Shown here piece by piece: positions 23,739-36,703 of a stretch of 64,000 bases of DNA; the first letter of the stretch is position 1, and each line of letters opens with the position of its first letter. Position numbers and translations under genes: made by a program. Below the pieces are notes generated by a model that was not told the DNA's origin, did no database searches, and saw only the letters and a list, made by a program, of their open reading frames with translations. Source of the DNA: Telmatactis stephensoni (Eukaryota; Cnidaria; Anthozoa; Actiniaria; Isophelliidae); assembly GCA_029948255.1 (NCBI GenBank), contig JALIZF010001690.1, forward strand, positions 434,001 to 498,000. The letters run 5' to 3'.

Positions 23739-26065
23739 TTATTTTCGGGCTTTATTTTTGGACTTAGCCACTCTCGTTGGTAGAACCTTCCTGTTCTTGT
23801 AGCTATCCCCATACTTTGCCCACTCTTTTCTCTGTACTTTAGTTTGTAACGTGTCCAGTGGCGATGTATCTTCTGTAAGGCTTTCTTGGGTAGTCCAAGT
23901 ATCATCAAGATCATCAGGTTTTATACTGGCCTGTGGTTTAGCTCTACTATCCTGTGGTTTAGTATCCATAGGTCGCACTTTGACTTGTGTTATCATACGA
24001 TCGCCTGATTGAATCGTTGCCAACAAACGACAGGAGCTTGCAAGTAAAAACATCTGTTTAAAGAAATGAGCTTCAAGTAAGTACATTTGAAATTGGACGG
24101 AAACAGCATGATTGCATGAATGGGCTTTGAATTCTGCTCTTCATCAGGTTAGACCGGACCATGAATTCCTACAAAACACAAAAAAACATCGGCGAAGCAA
24201 AAGTGCGCGCACCAAGCACGTATCCACCACTGCAACTTTATTGCATGCATACAACAGTTCCATTTCTGCAAAACTGCGCAAAACAAATGTGTAGCGAAGA
24301 AATGGCCATAGCTATGGCTTAGCATTTTAGATCTGATCTTGTCATCAAGTTAAGAAATGTTCCATCCGTTCCTATTCTAAAATAAAATACACCTATTTCA
24401 AAAAAGGTTGTCGTATGAGAGGTCTCAAGCCTACGCGACTCGACCGAAAAGGAGTATGGGTAGTTGCAAAATTTCCCTCTCTTTTTCGCATTGGTCTTGA
24501 TTTTAGCATCGGTAAATGAAGTTCTTTGATGTATTAGATCATGGCAAGTTGAAGTTGAATTATGGATATTTGTGTGGTTTTACAGCTTTAGTAATTTTTA
24601 CCCATGCTTCCATTCGGGTGAGTCGCGTAGGCTTTTACCGACAACATTTATTGAAATAGGTGTATGTTATGAGTGTCGCGGAGTGATACGATATCGGGTT
24701 TTAATAAGCCCATCATATAACTACAATCCTTACCGGCAAAATTAGTTGGCACGATGTGAATTTTACGGATTTTTTTTGTACATTTACACTTTGCGGCCAT
24801 ACTATAGAAGATCTGTCGGACTGATTGCCGAGTAGTAGGTGTCGGGGTTTTCACAGCAACAATGACAATGGCGTGGGGGGTGGGGAGCCAATCTCATCAC
24901 CATCCGCTGCGCGCGCGCATCCCCTCGAGTATATTAATTAAGGCCTGGTTAGATCGCTAATTGACTCAAATTCGATAAAAATTATTTTGAGGACATAGAA
25001 GATTTGAATGAATATCTTTCTTCGATAAACCACTAAACTCGACGTCCTTAACTTTTTAAAGGTACTTTTATGATGGCACGTGACCTGATGACGTCATAGT
25101 CAACAAATATTTTATTGTAAACTTCAAAGTAAAATGCGGTCGCGAGTATAACTCAAGACTCCAAAGTAACCACGCTAAACTGTGAGTCTTAACGCGTACT
25201 TCACAACATACAACCCGAAAAACCTGTCTTACACTTAACATTACTGAGTAAATCAAATTTTAAAAGAAAACAGTAAAAGTCACGTGATCTGTTTTGGGCT
25301 TTATCTCACTAGAGAAACACTGAAGTGATCAGGTTTTGCGGGTTGTATGTTGTGAAGTACGTTAAGGCTCACAGTTTAGCATGGTTACTTTGGAGTCTTC
25401 AGTTATACTCGCGACCGCATTTTACTTCATGAAGTTTACAATATAATATTTATTGACTATGACGTCATCAGGTCACGTGACATCATAAAAGTACCTTCAA
25501 AAAGTTAAGGACGTCGAGTTTAGTAGCTTATCGAAGAAAAATATTCATTCAAATCTTCTATGTCCTCAAAATAATTTTTTATCCGAATTTGAGTCAATTA
25601 GCGATCGACCCAGGCCTTAATATACTCGAGCGACAAAATCGTGCCACAAGTGCCACAATTCTGGCAATGATTGTAGATATTTATTGGACAACAATGCATC
25701 TAAAACTAAACCAAATCAACCCTTGATAATTATTTGGCAATTTTTGCGATTTTTACGTTGGTGCACTGGATTCTAACGAAAGGAATACCAAGACTCGGTC
25801 TACATCAGGTAGCCCGAGTAACAACTGACAATGATCGTACCTGAACAGTAGCAACAATTACAGCAGACGTTGCCAAGATAATCACGTTTCTCTTAATCCA
25901 GTCTATCAACTCACTGTAGCAGTCCTGTCGTTTAAAAAAAGATTTAAAATATTTAATACCAAGTTATCCTGCCCGGGTTCTCACACTACTGAGCAAAAGA
26001 AAGAAATTGAAATATAAGGTGGTTCCGATTCAAAAGATCAACATGAAGGTACGGTAACATGGGTA

Positions 26066-26098
<33 letters not shown>

Positions 26099-29000
26099 CA
26101 ACAACAACAACATGCAACGGGTGCGACGCGCGTTGTGCTGCCAATTGCAAACAAGTATACGAAGCGTCGTTGCAATTTAAGTTGAACTGAAACTTTTGCT
26201 AGACAGAGCTTCAACGTTTCATGTTAAAAAACCTTGAAATTACTATAGAAATTTGAGTAACTTTAGTAGCGGAAACGCGTTTCGAATACGTATGAATATG
26301 ACATTAAACCAGGAAACCGTTTCAGACTGAGTTGTCGTGTCGGCTACTGATTTACGTAAAAATTTACGGCAGTGAAGCTTAATTGCCTTTAAAACTGATC
26401 ATAGAAATTGGAAATAACGTGCATGCGCTTTAAAAAACACCCGTTGACTGAATCGGGTAAATCAATATAACGAGCGAGGTCGAGCTTGTAAAGTTATCGG
26501 GACTTTCAAGAGAAATCGGGTCCCATATCTCGATGAGCAGAGAAGTGAAGAACGCTTTTTGCGATGCGAGGGACCGAAAACTTTTGATTTGTTATGACTG
26601 TGAAAATGTCCGTGACGACTGTGGGAAAGTCCAGATAGAGCAGATTTCGTATGAACGTCAGAAACGGACCGCGCCGTGCCGTGACCGTGACAGTGCCGTG
26701 ATGTCTATAAAAACATTTGAAATTCCTGCCATAACCACACCATACCGTGGCCGTGTCAGTGCTGTGATGTCTATAAAAACATTTGAAATTACTGCCATAA
26801 CCATACCATACCGTGACCATGTCAGTGCTGTGATGTCTATAAAAACATTTGAAATTCCTGCCATAACCATACCATACCGTGACCGTGTCAGTGCTGTGAT
26901 GTCTATAAAAACATTTGAAATTCCTGCCATAACCATACCATACCATGACCGTGTCAGTGCTGTGATGTCTATAAAAACATTTGAAATTCCTGCCATAACC
27001 ATACCATACCATGACCGTGTCAGTGCTGTGATGTCTATAAAAACATTTGAAATTCCTGCCATAACCATACCATACCGTAACCGTATCAGTGCTGTGATGT
27101 CTATAAAAACATTTGAAATTCCTGCCATAACCATACCATACCATGACCGTGTCAGTGCTGTGATGTCTATAAAAACATTCGAAATTCCTGCCGTAACTGT
27201 GTAGTGACCGTGCAGTGCCGTTTTCACAGTCATACGAAATTTGCTCTGTTTGCCTCGTCAACGAGTTTTTCATATCATGCAAAATCAAAACTCCTTGAGA
27301 CACATCACGGTTCATTTTTACAGTCATACGAAGACTGCTTTAATGAAGGGTTGCCTCACACAGATCTATTCTGGGTCCACTATGTGTGATTCGATGTAAA
27401 TGAATAAACTACCTACCACTGATTATAACAATGCATGGTTTACCTTATGTCTAACTAGTTTTGAACCAGTTTCAAAGCATGATTCATCTTGAGTGGAATC
27501 ATGACTTGTTATAATTGGCTTCATGCTGCAACACTTGAGCTAGGATACAATGATAATTTATTACAATAAGATCTGTTCGTATGGATGGGAAAAGTTATAC
27601 GGTGCGATTTCATGCATAATCTAACTGTACCTAACCTCCGTAGCCTCGAATCCTAACCGGTCGGGCGTAAATATATTCCCGTACTGTAACCGTAACGGAT
27701 TTTAATTCGTTAAGATGGGGAAAATCTGATAGATAGATAGATAGATAGATAACTTTATTTATCCACGGTAAATCCTTCAGGAGAAATTACATTAAAATAT
27801 TAATAATAATAATAATAATAATAATAAAAACTACTACGATATTAATCTATGCTATACTCTATTTAACTATATTATATTTATATACTTCAATAAAATAATA
27901 ATAATAATAATAAAAACCTGCTTTACAAGGATGCCGTGCCTTAAAAGAAAATAATAATAATAATACGAAATGATAGTTACATTTCATTATTTAGATATAG
28001 AGATTTAAATGACTTTATAGTGGTAGCTGTTCTCACCTCGTTTGGCAAACTGTTCCAGAGAAAGCCACCACTATAACTAAAACTTTTCTTAGCGTAATTT
28101 GTTCGTGGCAATGGCAAAGCTAATTTATGTTCTGTATTTCTTAAATTGTATTTATTGACTTTGCTACGATCGATAAATTTTGATGAAATATAATCAGGAG
28201 CCAAGTCGTTTAAAGTTTTGAACATAATTAGTGCTTTGGAAAAGGCTCTTTGTTGTTGTAAGGGTACCCAACCTAAACTATTAAATACATCAATGGTTCG
28301 TGCATCATAGTTCGAGAAGGTTATGATACGCGCAGCTCGGTTTTGAAGTTTCTGTAGTTTGTCTGCTAGACCTTTACTGCATCCATCCCATACTGCACTG
28401 CAGTAATCGAAATGTGGTTGAATGAGAGCATTATAAACTGTAATTAGCGTTTCTCTTGGTACAAAATATCTGATCCTTTTTAAAGCACTTATACCTGATG
28501 CAATTTTCTTAGATATGGACTGAATATGGTGCCCCCAACTTAGGTTCTCGTCGATAATCACGCCAAGAGATTTAGTTGAGGACACTTGTGTAACTGGTTT
28601 GTCATTGATGGTCAAGTGAGGGGATGCAGGGAAACGCAATAATCGCTGTCGAGACCCAATAAGCAGAAATTCTGTTTTGGACATGTTAATCGTGAGCTTA
28701 TTGGCAGCGAGCCATGCATAAACCCTCTTCAGATCATCATTGACATTATCATTAATGTTGTCAATATCATTGCCTGCATAGGTAAGGCTTGTATCATCTG
28801 CGTACATTCTAGGGATTGAGTGCGACAAACAGTTAGGTAGATCATTTATATAAATTAGAAAGAGAAGAGGCCCTAAAATGGTTCCCTGTGGTACACCGCA
28901 CGTGATGCTCAAGTCAGTCGACTGAAAACCATTGACTGAGCACGCTTGAGAGCGGTTTTTCAAGTACGATTCGAACCATTGTAGCGCCACTCCCTCAATA

Positions 29001-32000
29001 CCATAAAAGTGAAGCTTGGAAAGCAGAATATCGTGGTCAACCGTATCAAAGGCTTTTTTCAGGTCTAAAAATACAACAGAATTGACCAAGCCCTGATCGA
29101 TGTTCCATGCCCAGCTATCAGTAGCTTCGAGTAAGGCCGTAACAGTTGAATGGAGTGAGCGAAAACCGGACTGATACTGCGACAGCAATTTGTTGTCGAT
29201 GAGATACTTGTATAACTGGTCATAAACAACTCGTTCAATCAATTTAGCTATTATTGGAATGACAGAAATTGGTCGATAGTTGGAGGGATCAGTGCGTTCC
29301 CCAGAATTTTTATAAAGTGGGGTTACTCTAGCTCTTTTCCAATCCGTGGGAAAAATTCCTGTTTTTATCGACTCATTAAAAATTTGAGTCAGAGATTCTG
29401 AAATCAAATCGGGGCATTCTTTTAGCAGGCGGGCTATATTTAGCTTTGACAATAACTGCTGAACCTCCAAGGAATTGATTTCTTCGAATGAAAATTTCGA
29501 TTCTGTTTTAGTTAAATATTCTGTGAAAGAAAGATCAACGTCGGGGATATTCTTTGCTAGCTGAGGTCCTATTTCAGCAAAGAAACTGTTGAAATTGTTA
29601 CAAATTTTCTTCGGGTCACTAATGGTTTCATCATCGACTACTATACTGTTTATGGTTGATTTATTTGATTTGCGACCAGTTAATTCGTTAATTGCCTGCC
29701 AGGTTTTCTTCGAATTATTTGAGTTGACATGAAAACTATTATTGTAATAGGCTTTTTTAGTTTCCTTCACTTCGTTATTTACTTGATTGCGGGCCTTCTT
29801 AAAAGCGTCCCAAAGTTTAGGATCTTTGGTTTTGATAGCTTTAGCTTTGAGTCGATCTCTTTGGCGCATACGTTTTTTAATTTCAGAGTTAATCCAGGGG
29901 CTTCGTAAAGCACGAGTACGTTTGGTTTTAAGAGGGGCGTGCTTATCACACACAGCAGAAAACAATTTCCTCCACTGGGACCACATGTCATCAGGATTGT
30001 TATTATGATCAGCCATATCCCATTGTTGATGTTGAATGTCCGATCGAAAATTAGCAGTGTCGAAATGCTTGAAATTTCTAAATGAGATATGATTTGGGCC
30101 ACTACATGGCGGAGGCTGCGCGATTTTTCGATAAGCATAAATCAAACTGTGATCACTAATGCCGATGTGCGATACCCCCGAACAAACAATGTTGTTCAAA
30201 TTTGAAGTAAAAATGAGGTCTATCAAGGTACTGCTGTGTGAAGTCACTCGAGTAGGGCTCTTAATCAACTGGTCTAAACCATAAACAGTAGTAATGTTCA
30301 TAAGAGCAGAAGTATTAGGATCGTTTTCAGCAAAAACATTGCAGTTTAAGTCTCCTAGTAATATGTATTCGATATTTTCGGTGTCTAACCTAGAGACAAA
30401 CGTTTCTAGGTGAGAAAACAGGGCGATCGAAGAGTTTGGTGGCCTATACCAGGTCGAAACGATGAAAGGTTTAGTCCTAGGCTTACGAATTTCAATTGAT
30501 AGAATTTCCAGTTCAGTCGAGCTAAGGTCTCTTCGAACAACAAAGTTTATGTCGCTCCGAACGTAGAAACAAACACCCCCTCCATTCCTTCCGCTTACGA
30601 TCGATGATAGCTGCTCATATGTTCATATTACAAATGTAAAAAGTGAAAAAATTTAATTCAATTTCTTTCATCTCGTTGCGAGAAGGCTCCGAAATTTTAG
30701 TCGTTTTCGACCTGTTACTGAACGTTATGACATGCAAGTATGTTTTTTATCTTTAAGACCTTATATCAGGGGCGGTAAAGGGGGGGGGGGGGGGGGGGGC
30801 GGCACAGTTCACGAGTTTCTAAAAATGGGTAGACCGTTTCACGGAGATTAATTGTTTAGTCAATTGTTTAATTTTTTTAAGGCCGTGGGCTGACGCACGA
30901 ATCACGACTTTTATTTCTGGCTCTGATCACAGATCACGATGAATTAAAAAGGGCCGTCTTCGCAGCTTCATGGGAAAACCCCTTACCGGCCCTGTTATAT
31001 ATACCTATTTGCACAAACATTGACCCTTTCAAAACACTAAGAAGCTGAGACCCAAATGAACATTGGGAAATCCGTTGATTAAATGACTTTAAAGAAGCAC
31101 GTGGACGTGGACGTTTCATATGGCGACTGGCACAAATTCTTGGTATTCTAAACACGATTATGTACCGAATTCTTGGATAAAACATTTTCAAGTGCTCATA
31201 TATTACTAGTGTCCCCAGAAACCATTTTTTCGGTCTCAGCTTCCAAGTTCGATGATTTTGAAAGGGTCAAGATTTGTGCAAATAGCCGATATACGGCGAT
31301 TGGGTTTAGTATAGGAACTATATCATCTCACCAAAAGCCTCGGCCTCCAACTGTTCCGGACCTCAATTTTTCCCGGATTATAGATAGAAGAAATGAATGA
31401 ATGAATGAAACCTTTATTTAAAATCGAAAAATATAACCAGGGTAGTCCCTTCAGAATTAATAAAAACTCTGCTATCAATGGGATGTCTATAATGATTACC
31501 TTCTTTTGTATCAATATCCTTGTTCCATCATCTGTTGTATTCCAGTTGTTCTCAATGAAACCTTGAATCTTGTGAGTAAAAGTATTTGAAAGACCAATAG
31601 TCAAGCTAAGCTTAGACGATGAAAGTGAACTACATCAGTGATGAAGCGCCAGTAAACTAGCCAGATATCGATAACCTGACCCAGCTAGGGATAACCAGGA
31701 GTGTTTGGCCATGGTCTGCCTTCTATACATTACAGGGTATACTTAGTAATAAGAACATTTTGTGGTGTACAAACCCCGTTTTTCATCTTAAAAAGGGCTA
31801 CAGTTATGGAAACTAAACCGTGTTGACTCTCTATGCTGTGTAAGGTCTCGTAGGGAACCAAATTAAAATATCTACCGCGCGCTACTCCTGACTTCTAAAC
31901 GTTGAGTTTTCTGACAAACGTCGGGAAGGTGCGCTCGGATTCCAAATGGCTTTCTGCGTATGTGTAAATGAGATTTCAGCTGCGTGTTTGGTTGGGGATT

Positions 32001-35000
32001 GGTGGGGGGGGGGGGGGGGGGTGCACGATGACCTACCTTATCTTGTTGAATATAAAGGTAAATTGCGCCAGAAAGCTCAGCGATGAAAAGTATAGTCATC
32101 AATACGAAATACTGAAATGAAATGTTGAGTGCATGCATAAATATATACAAATGTCCACTCTAGGTAAAATGTTAGTATCTTCAAAATGCTGTATATCAAA
32201 CGCGCGCTTGGTTGTGTTTTCAGATGTCCCCTAATTCAAAACGTTACGCAAAGACAAGAAATCCCCGTAGTAGGGACGACACAGACGGCACACGATAACG
32301 CTCAATTTGTGTTTCTAAATGAACACGTATCCGTGTAGCGTGGAAACGGTTGACTGGTAGATGAATTTCAACTTATCAGGGCCGTTGCTATAAAAATTAG
32401 TTCCGGGCACAAATGTTTTCATTGCGAGAAAATATTTAACCGTTATTTACAGGTCTCTGGTACTTTGCGTTGCGTACCGCTTTCTCCGTTCACCTACCCA
32501 CGTAAATGCTGCATGGTTACCAAGGAAACAATAAAGACATTACTCAGGGTCCGCTATAGCCCTTTGCAAAATGAAATCACGCAAAAATATTTGGTCTTTT
32601 CACGCGTCACGGATAATTAAAAATCTCTTTCACGTTCGTTCACAAAAAATCAAAAGTTGCTTTCACGTGGACGCAAAAGGATTTTAGACCTTAAATCACG
32701 TTTTACGTCAAAATAAATCAGTCATGCACGTTTCAGGCAAAAGGTATAGCTACAGGTAGGGACCCTGATTGATTACTTACAAACTTTAGCAGACTTGGTT
32801 TTAGAAGAAGAATAGCACAAGTACCAAGAAAACCTGACGTGAAGAATAAAAACAAACTTATAGGACAATAACATGACTTTTGGAGGGCATACTGTTTGTT
32901 TGTGGCCCAAGTAGCTTCATTTGCCTCAAATGATGCTACAAGGGCCACAAATAAACAATATGCCCGACAAAAGTCATGTCATTATCATTATCATCAACAT
33001 ACTAGGATGTCGCGCGATGCCTTCTCAGCCAATCAGCAACAGGGCTGCAAATGTATTTGCGGCCCGTCAAATTCAATTTTCGCCCGCTGATCGGCGCGTT
33101 TTCAAGAGGGCAGTTTGTTATTTGGCCTAGTATATTGATGATAATATAAAATACAAAACAATGCGGCATAGCAATAACGTTTTTAAGTACGTAACGCTAG
33201 TGTGGCTTCCACATAACTGAAACGCACAAACGTTCTCTGTGTTCTTTAAACGGTACGGCTGCTTCCTATTCTAGTCATATAATGTTTGAATATTGGGTGC
33301 GTTTTTCGTACTGGGCAGCTGATCATACGAAAACAAGTATCCCGAGTACCCTCCTCCGCAGGCATCACTGTGCGTTTTCTCTGTTCTTGGGATTCCTGTT
33401 TAGTGCTATCAGCCCCCTCACGGTCAATATAACCGTTACAAAGGAAGCCCAATAGCCGTTGCTAAAGGAAACGCGGAGGAGGCTTTCCCATGTACTTATA
33501 AGTAGCGCACTCTGAATGGGAGCCGGCCGCGCAGACTACACTTTTCTCAGAAACATGGGTATTTGACGCTTTAAGTTGATTTGAGTGGAATGCATACTGT
33601 AAGGTATTTTGAAAACCTTTTTTGTGGCTACTCGCCTAGGCGAGAGCCACTATGTCATCGTGTAGTGTAAGTCCGTGCGTAACTCCACAGGAAACCCAAA
33701 AGTATTCCATGAACCAATCGGCAGTCAGTATATTACTCTTATCAATTCTAAACTTCGGAACCATTGAAAACTGAAAGAAAGAATTTTCGGTTTCACTTCG
33801 TAACACCGATTCGTTACCGGTACTAAACGAGAGGTAAACGATCACTACCTCAAGGCCACTGTTGGACGACGACGCGACAAAGTTTGCAAGTGAATGTAAA
33901 TGTTGTTTTATTTCATAGAAATTTACTCTAATTCTTCATCACAACTTTCGTTTGTCTTTTGAAAACGGTCAAATGAAAGGTTCTGTAGCTGGTTTTATTC
34001 AATTTTTCCGCGGATATTTACGCCGTAATATAATCACCTATTCAATAGTAAACTTTCGAGACAGCAAAAACAATGCTCCCTGATTTCAAACAATTCCGGC
34101 TATATTTTAAGTTTCAAAACAAAGCAGCCTCTGATAAGTATGCAAATATCGCTTCAATATCCTATAAGTAATACAATAGTGAGTAACCACATGTACTCAT
34201 AGAGTACCTATTTGTTTTAGATAGATATAACGTGCGGTACTTCAAACTGTACAAGGTGAATGTAGTCTTACCAATGATAAAGATAACCGCTGACAAAGCG
34301 ATGAAGCACGCAGACACAACCTACAACAAATAAGGAAGTATAGTGTTTTCTCTTTGCTTTGAGAGTCTAGAATCGACTACAAAAGCTAGTAAAAATATAC
34401 TGATGTGCCATATTCAATTTCCCGGTTAATTCATTGCTTAATTTAATAAAATTGAACTTCACGCGCGAAGAAGATAGCGAGAAAGGACAGAAAGGAAAAA
34501 GCTAGGGGAGAAAAGGAAAGCATATAAGTGAAGAGTATTAAAAACATAATAATATACATGCAAAAATTTCTCGATGCTGATTGGCTAAGAGCAGTGCTGT
34601 TTCGAGGAAATTTAGTGCAGAAAAAAGGAAATTTAGTGCCAAAAAAGGAAATTTAGTGCAAATTTATTTTGGCAGAAAACAGTCAAAATGCACTTAAACG
34701 TCAAATTCTTCTTTTTATTCATCAATGAAAATATTTATAAAACACTTTTAGTGGGATTTGTTTCCAAAATTGTCGAAAATATGCAAGAAAAATGTCAAAA
34801 AGTGCCCAAGTTTCGGGTGAAAAGTTTTGAATTTTTCTCTTGAGCGCGCGCTTGGTGACGACATTCGAACACTAGGCGCGCGCTAACCTGATTTTTCAAC
34901 TGAAAAGCTACAGAAAACTTGAAAATATTGCTCGAATTTTTGCATGTATATTATTAAAAGGAAATAATATGGTTTACTCGTGCAATTTAGAATAAATTTG

Positions 35001-35649
35001 ACTCGTGAGTTTTCAAAGAGCACAAATTGCACTCGCCCTACGGGCTCGTGCAATTTTGAACTCTTTGAAAACTCACTCGTGCAAATTTATTCTAAATTGC
35101 ACTCGTAACCATATTATTTCCTATACAAATATATCGAAAAAAATCACTAAAGCCTCAGCAATGCCCCCTGCAGTCTAAATGCCCTTCCACAAGCAAATTT
35201 TCCTTGACAAATGGCCGGTCTCTATAGTTGACTGATTTGACAAATCATTTTTTGGTCGTAATGGTTTCATGACAGATGCACTTGTCTCATGATATTTTCT
35301 CGCGTAGACACATGTAGACTGGGAAAACCCATTTGTAACAGAAAATTGGTTATAAAAAATTTGCTCCTGTGGTTGGGCCTTAAGGTATGAAAATTATTTA
35401 ATAGTTTGTATCATGGTATGCGAAAATTGAAACCCGTGGTTGCCTCCTACTACCTCGTTCAAAATCAAATAATTTTTACGAAGTACTATATATGGATTTA
35501 ACAGACGTCTTTGAATAAAAGCTAGGGAGAAAAAAGGTCCGTATGTAGAATAATTTAATTGTGCTTACCGTATTGTTGGTTATGTGTTTGTATTCATTGT
35601 CTTGTGTATAAACCCAGATCGATAAAGCAAACATTACAGATCCACCGAT
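23739..35649 (-). CDS. tetraspanin, eight exons found (5' exon and one EC2 exon not located)
   Basis: Tetraspanins are four-pass membrane proteins that organise membrane microdomains. Exons on the minus strand: 35569-35649 (end of TM1, FALSIWVYTQDNEY), 34272-34320 and 32781-32833 (TM2, FIALSAVIFII then GFLGTCAILLLKPSLLKF), 32037-32111 (TM3, YFVLMTILFIAELSGAIYLY), 31500-31568 (IQGFIENNWNTTDDGTRILI), 27444-27539 (LKCCSMKP ... ESCFETG), 25841-25924 (DCYSELIDWIKRNVIILATS, start of TM4) and 23739-24053 (end of TM4 and a long cytoplasmic tail; stop 23739-23741). Phases agree at every join. Conserved signs are GFLG after TM2, the IAEL of TM3, a CC pair and later cysteines in the large loop. The usual first CCG motif should fall between 31500 and 27539, where the LINE sits; I did not find it. 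The first exon should lie right of 35649. AATAAA overlaps the stop codon. The subfamily is not assigned. Confidence 0.85.
24388..24664. mobile_element. MITE, 277 bp, TACACCTATTTCAA ends
   Basis: The left end tacacctatttcaa and right end ttgaaataggtgta mirror one another; the second block cctacgcgactc is also mirrored. It lies in the last tetraspanin intron. Confidence 0.7.
24924..25630. mobile_element. long foldback element, arms about 290 bp
   Basis: The arms 24924-25220 and 25330-25630 are inverted copies (for example gtgacctgatgacgtcatag and its mirror), with a spacer of about 100 bp. The inner ends ggcctgg are next to TTAA on both sides (24938-24941, 25617-25620). Outside these the flanks ctcgagtata are also mirrored. 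No ORF. It lies in the last tetraspanin intron. Confidence 0.85.
26069..26112. repeat. (ATC)n and (ACA)n microsatellite
   Basis: About ten atc units followed by about five aca units, in a tetraspanin intron. Confidence 0.9.
26637..27247. mobile_element. TCATACGAAA-family element with an eight-copy 66-bp core
   Basis: The ends agagcagatttcgtatga and tcatacgaaatttgctct are inverted. Inside, the block atgtctataaaaacatttga recurs at exact 66-bp steps (26701, 26767, 26833, 26899, 26965, 27031, 27097, 27163). Each unit includes ataccataccgtgaccgtgt-like sequence. Since 66 is divisible by three, unbroken but meaningless ORFs appear on both strands. Single-core relatives lie at 55517-55684 and 56559-56705. 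Confidence 0.9.
27729..30620 (-). mobile_element. 5'-truncated non-LTR retrotransposon (CR1/Jockey-like LINE)
   Basis: Runs on the minus strand from a truncated endonuclease (about 30620) through RT to a 3' UTR with (ATT)n and a terminal (TATC)n run at 27729-27751 after AATAAAG. It lies in a tetraspanin intron in the same orientation as the gene. 5' truncation is the usual outcome of incomplete reverse transcription. The clade is inferred from the RT sequence and microsatellite tail. Confidence 0.9.
27977..30301 (-). pseudogene. LINE endonuclease (C-terminal part) and reverse transcriptase
   Basis: 774 codons from the first ATG; the open frame extends upstream to about 30610, with GRNGGGVCFYVR at the cut end. 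The endonuclease part shows the terminal SDH (GISDHSLIYA). The RT has NYRPISVIPIIAKLIERVVY, QSGFRSLHSTVTALLEATD, the DLKKAFDTVDHDIL block, GVPQGTILGPLLFLIYINDL and the catalytic YADD (about 28795). A thumb-like C-terminal region follows (LGVIIDENLSWGHHI, then HFDYCSAVWDG). The reading frame is intact but lacks the N-terminal endonuclease and any ORF1, so it is not expected to be autonomous. Confidence 0.93.
31008..31285. repeat. imperfect inverted repeat
   Basis: gcacaaacattgaccctttc near the left is mirrored by gaaagggtcaagatttgtgc near the right. It lies in the tetraspanin intron between the LINE and exon 31500-31568. Confidence 0.6.
31383..31480 (-). mobile_element. short LINE-like 3' tail
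   Basis: gaatgaatgaatgaaacctttattt reads, on the minus strand, as AATAAAGG followed by (TTCA)n, the pattern of a non-LTR 3' end. It abuts the donor side of tetraspanin exon 31500-31568. Confidence 0.5.
32871..32979. repeat. hairpin of 109 bp in a tetraspanin intron
   Basis: Arms acatgacttttggagggcat ... tttgtggccc and the mirror are nearly perfect, with a very short loop around aagtagcttcatttgcctca. Probably a MITE. Confidence 0.7.
32980..34271. other. tetraspanin intron, nothing recognised
   Basis: No exon or clear repeat was recognised in this part of the intron. Confidence 0.45.
34548..34955. mobile_element. inverted-repeat element, 408 bp
   Basis: The ends aataatatacatgcaaaaat and ttttgcatgtatattatt mirror each other. 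Internal direct repeats of aggaaatttagtgc. It is directly next to the hairpin at 34960-35121. Confidence 0.65.
34960..35121. mobile_element. near-perfect hairpin element, 162 bp
   Basis: ggaaataatatggtttactc at the left is mirrored by gtaaccatattatttcc at the right; the arms run about 75 bp with a loop around cgccctacgggctcg. Confidence 0.8.
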
Positions 35650-36098
35650 CTACAAATATCAACATAACCGTTATTAGAAAATATTTATCTTTGGGATTTA
35701 GCGTCAGTTTTCATGATTTATTACCCAAATTCATCTTATTGAGCTTCTTTGTTACCGTGGTAATGACATTTTAATATGTTTATGAGTTCTTTCTCGTTGC
35801 TTGAAATACTGCGGTAATTTGCATATGCAAGACTTCATCGAATGCGTGGTCTGTTACGGTTCTTGCCTGTCAAACACAGGCTTTAATCCTTCGCCATTTA
35901 GCAAACCTGATTTTTACTTACCGCTATCAACACATCGAGAGCGAAAGCTGTCCACCTTATACATGCCGTGGATTTGTTCATATGAACCATGTTGTTAAAG
36001 AACGTATTACTAGTAAATATGCCGAACCTTGCCGTGACACTGAAGTCATGACAACGTTAACCTATTGTAGGTCTCTTGCAGCGAATCAAAATAGCTAA

Positions 36099-36309
36099 AT
36101 TCATATTAGAGACGGGAAACTCGTCTGACAGGAAACTCGTCCTACTTTCCCGGCCAAAACGACGAGAAAGTTGGACGGATAATTCGTCTAATGATAAAAA
36201 CCGTCCTAAATTCCCATAAGACGTGGAAATCGCGACGGGTTTTCTGTTTATAAAGATTTTTGTGCAACGAAATTCCGTCCGAGACGAGTTTCCCGTCTCT
36301 AATATGAAT
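36099..36309. mobile_element. MITE, 211 bp, ATTCATATTAGAGACGGG ends
   Basis: The left end attcatattagagacgggaa and right end ttcccgtctctaatatgaat are exact mirrors over 20 bp. The interior has further aaactcgtc-like blocks in both orientations. No ORF of interest. Confidence 0.8.
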
Positions 36310-36703
36310 TCAACAAATGATGGACGTCCCATGGCAACCTAACAGCTGGCTGAGCTGGGGCCACTCATCTTCTCATACATTTTTCGTTATAGAATTTTAT
36401 GAATAGTCAGTCAGTATGTATACAAATCTTATATGATATTATACACCGAATTTCGAGTGTACGTATCACAAGTACTTTCAAAATATCACTTACACCCTGG
36501 GTTTCAAGCGATTGTTTTCGCATTCGTTCAAAATAACTGGGATTCGCTCGCCAACCTGCAACCACAGTTCTGGCACCCAGGTTACATCTGTCAAAAAGAC
36601 TATAGTTGGACACCTGAAGAATTCATAAAATGCATTACACACAAAATTTGGTCGTTGCGATTCCATGAGAAACAGGTCAGAATGGTTCAGGAGTTCTTGA
36701 TTA

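Noticed and set aside
26637..27200. Regularly spaced repeats, considered as a CRISPR array
   Set aside because: Units are contiguous without unique spacers, and the context is animal genomic DNA with a transposon frame.
26506..27327. ORFs of 191-273 codons on both strands
   Set aside because: They are produced by eight 66-bp repeats inside a MITE; the repeat length is a multiple of three. No domain is seen.
27610..27700. Possible extra tetraspanin exon (YGNIFTPDRLGFEATE between AG and GT)
   Set aside because: It lacks the CCG motif expected there and has a weak donor (GTTAGG); chance is the simpler reading.
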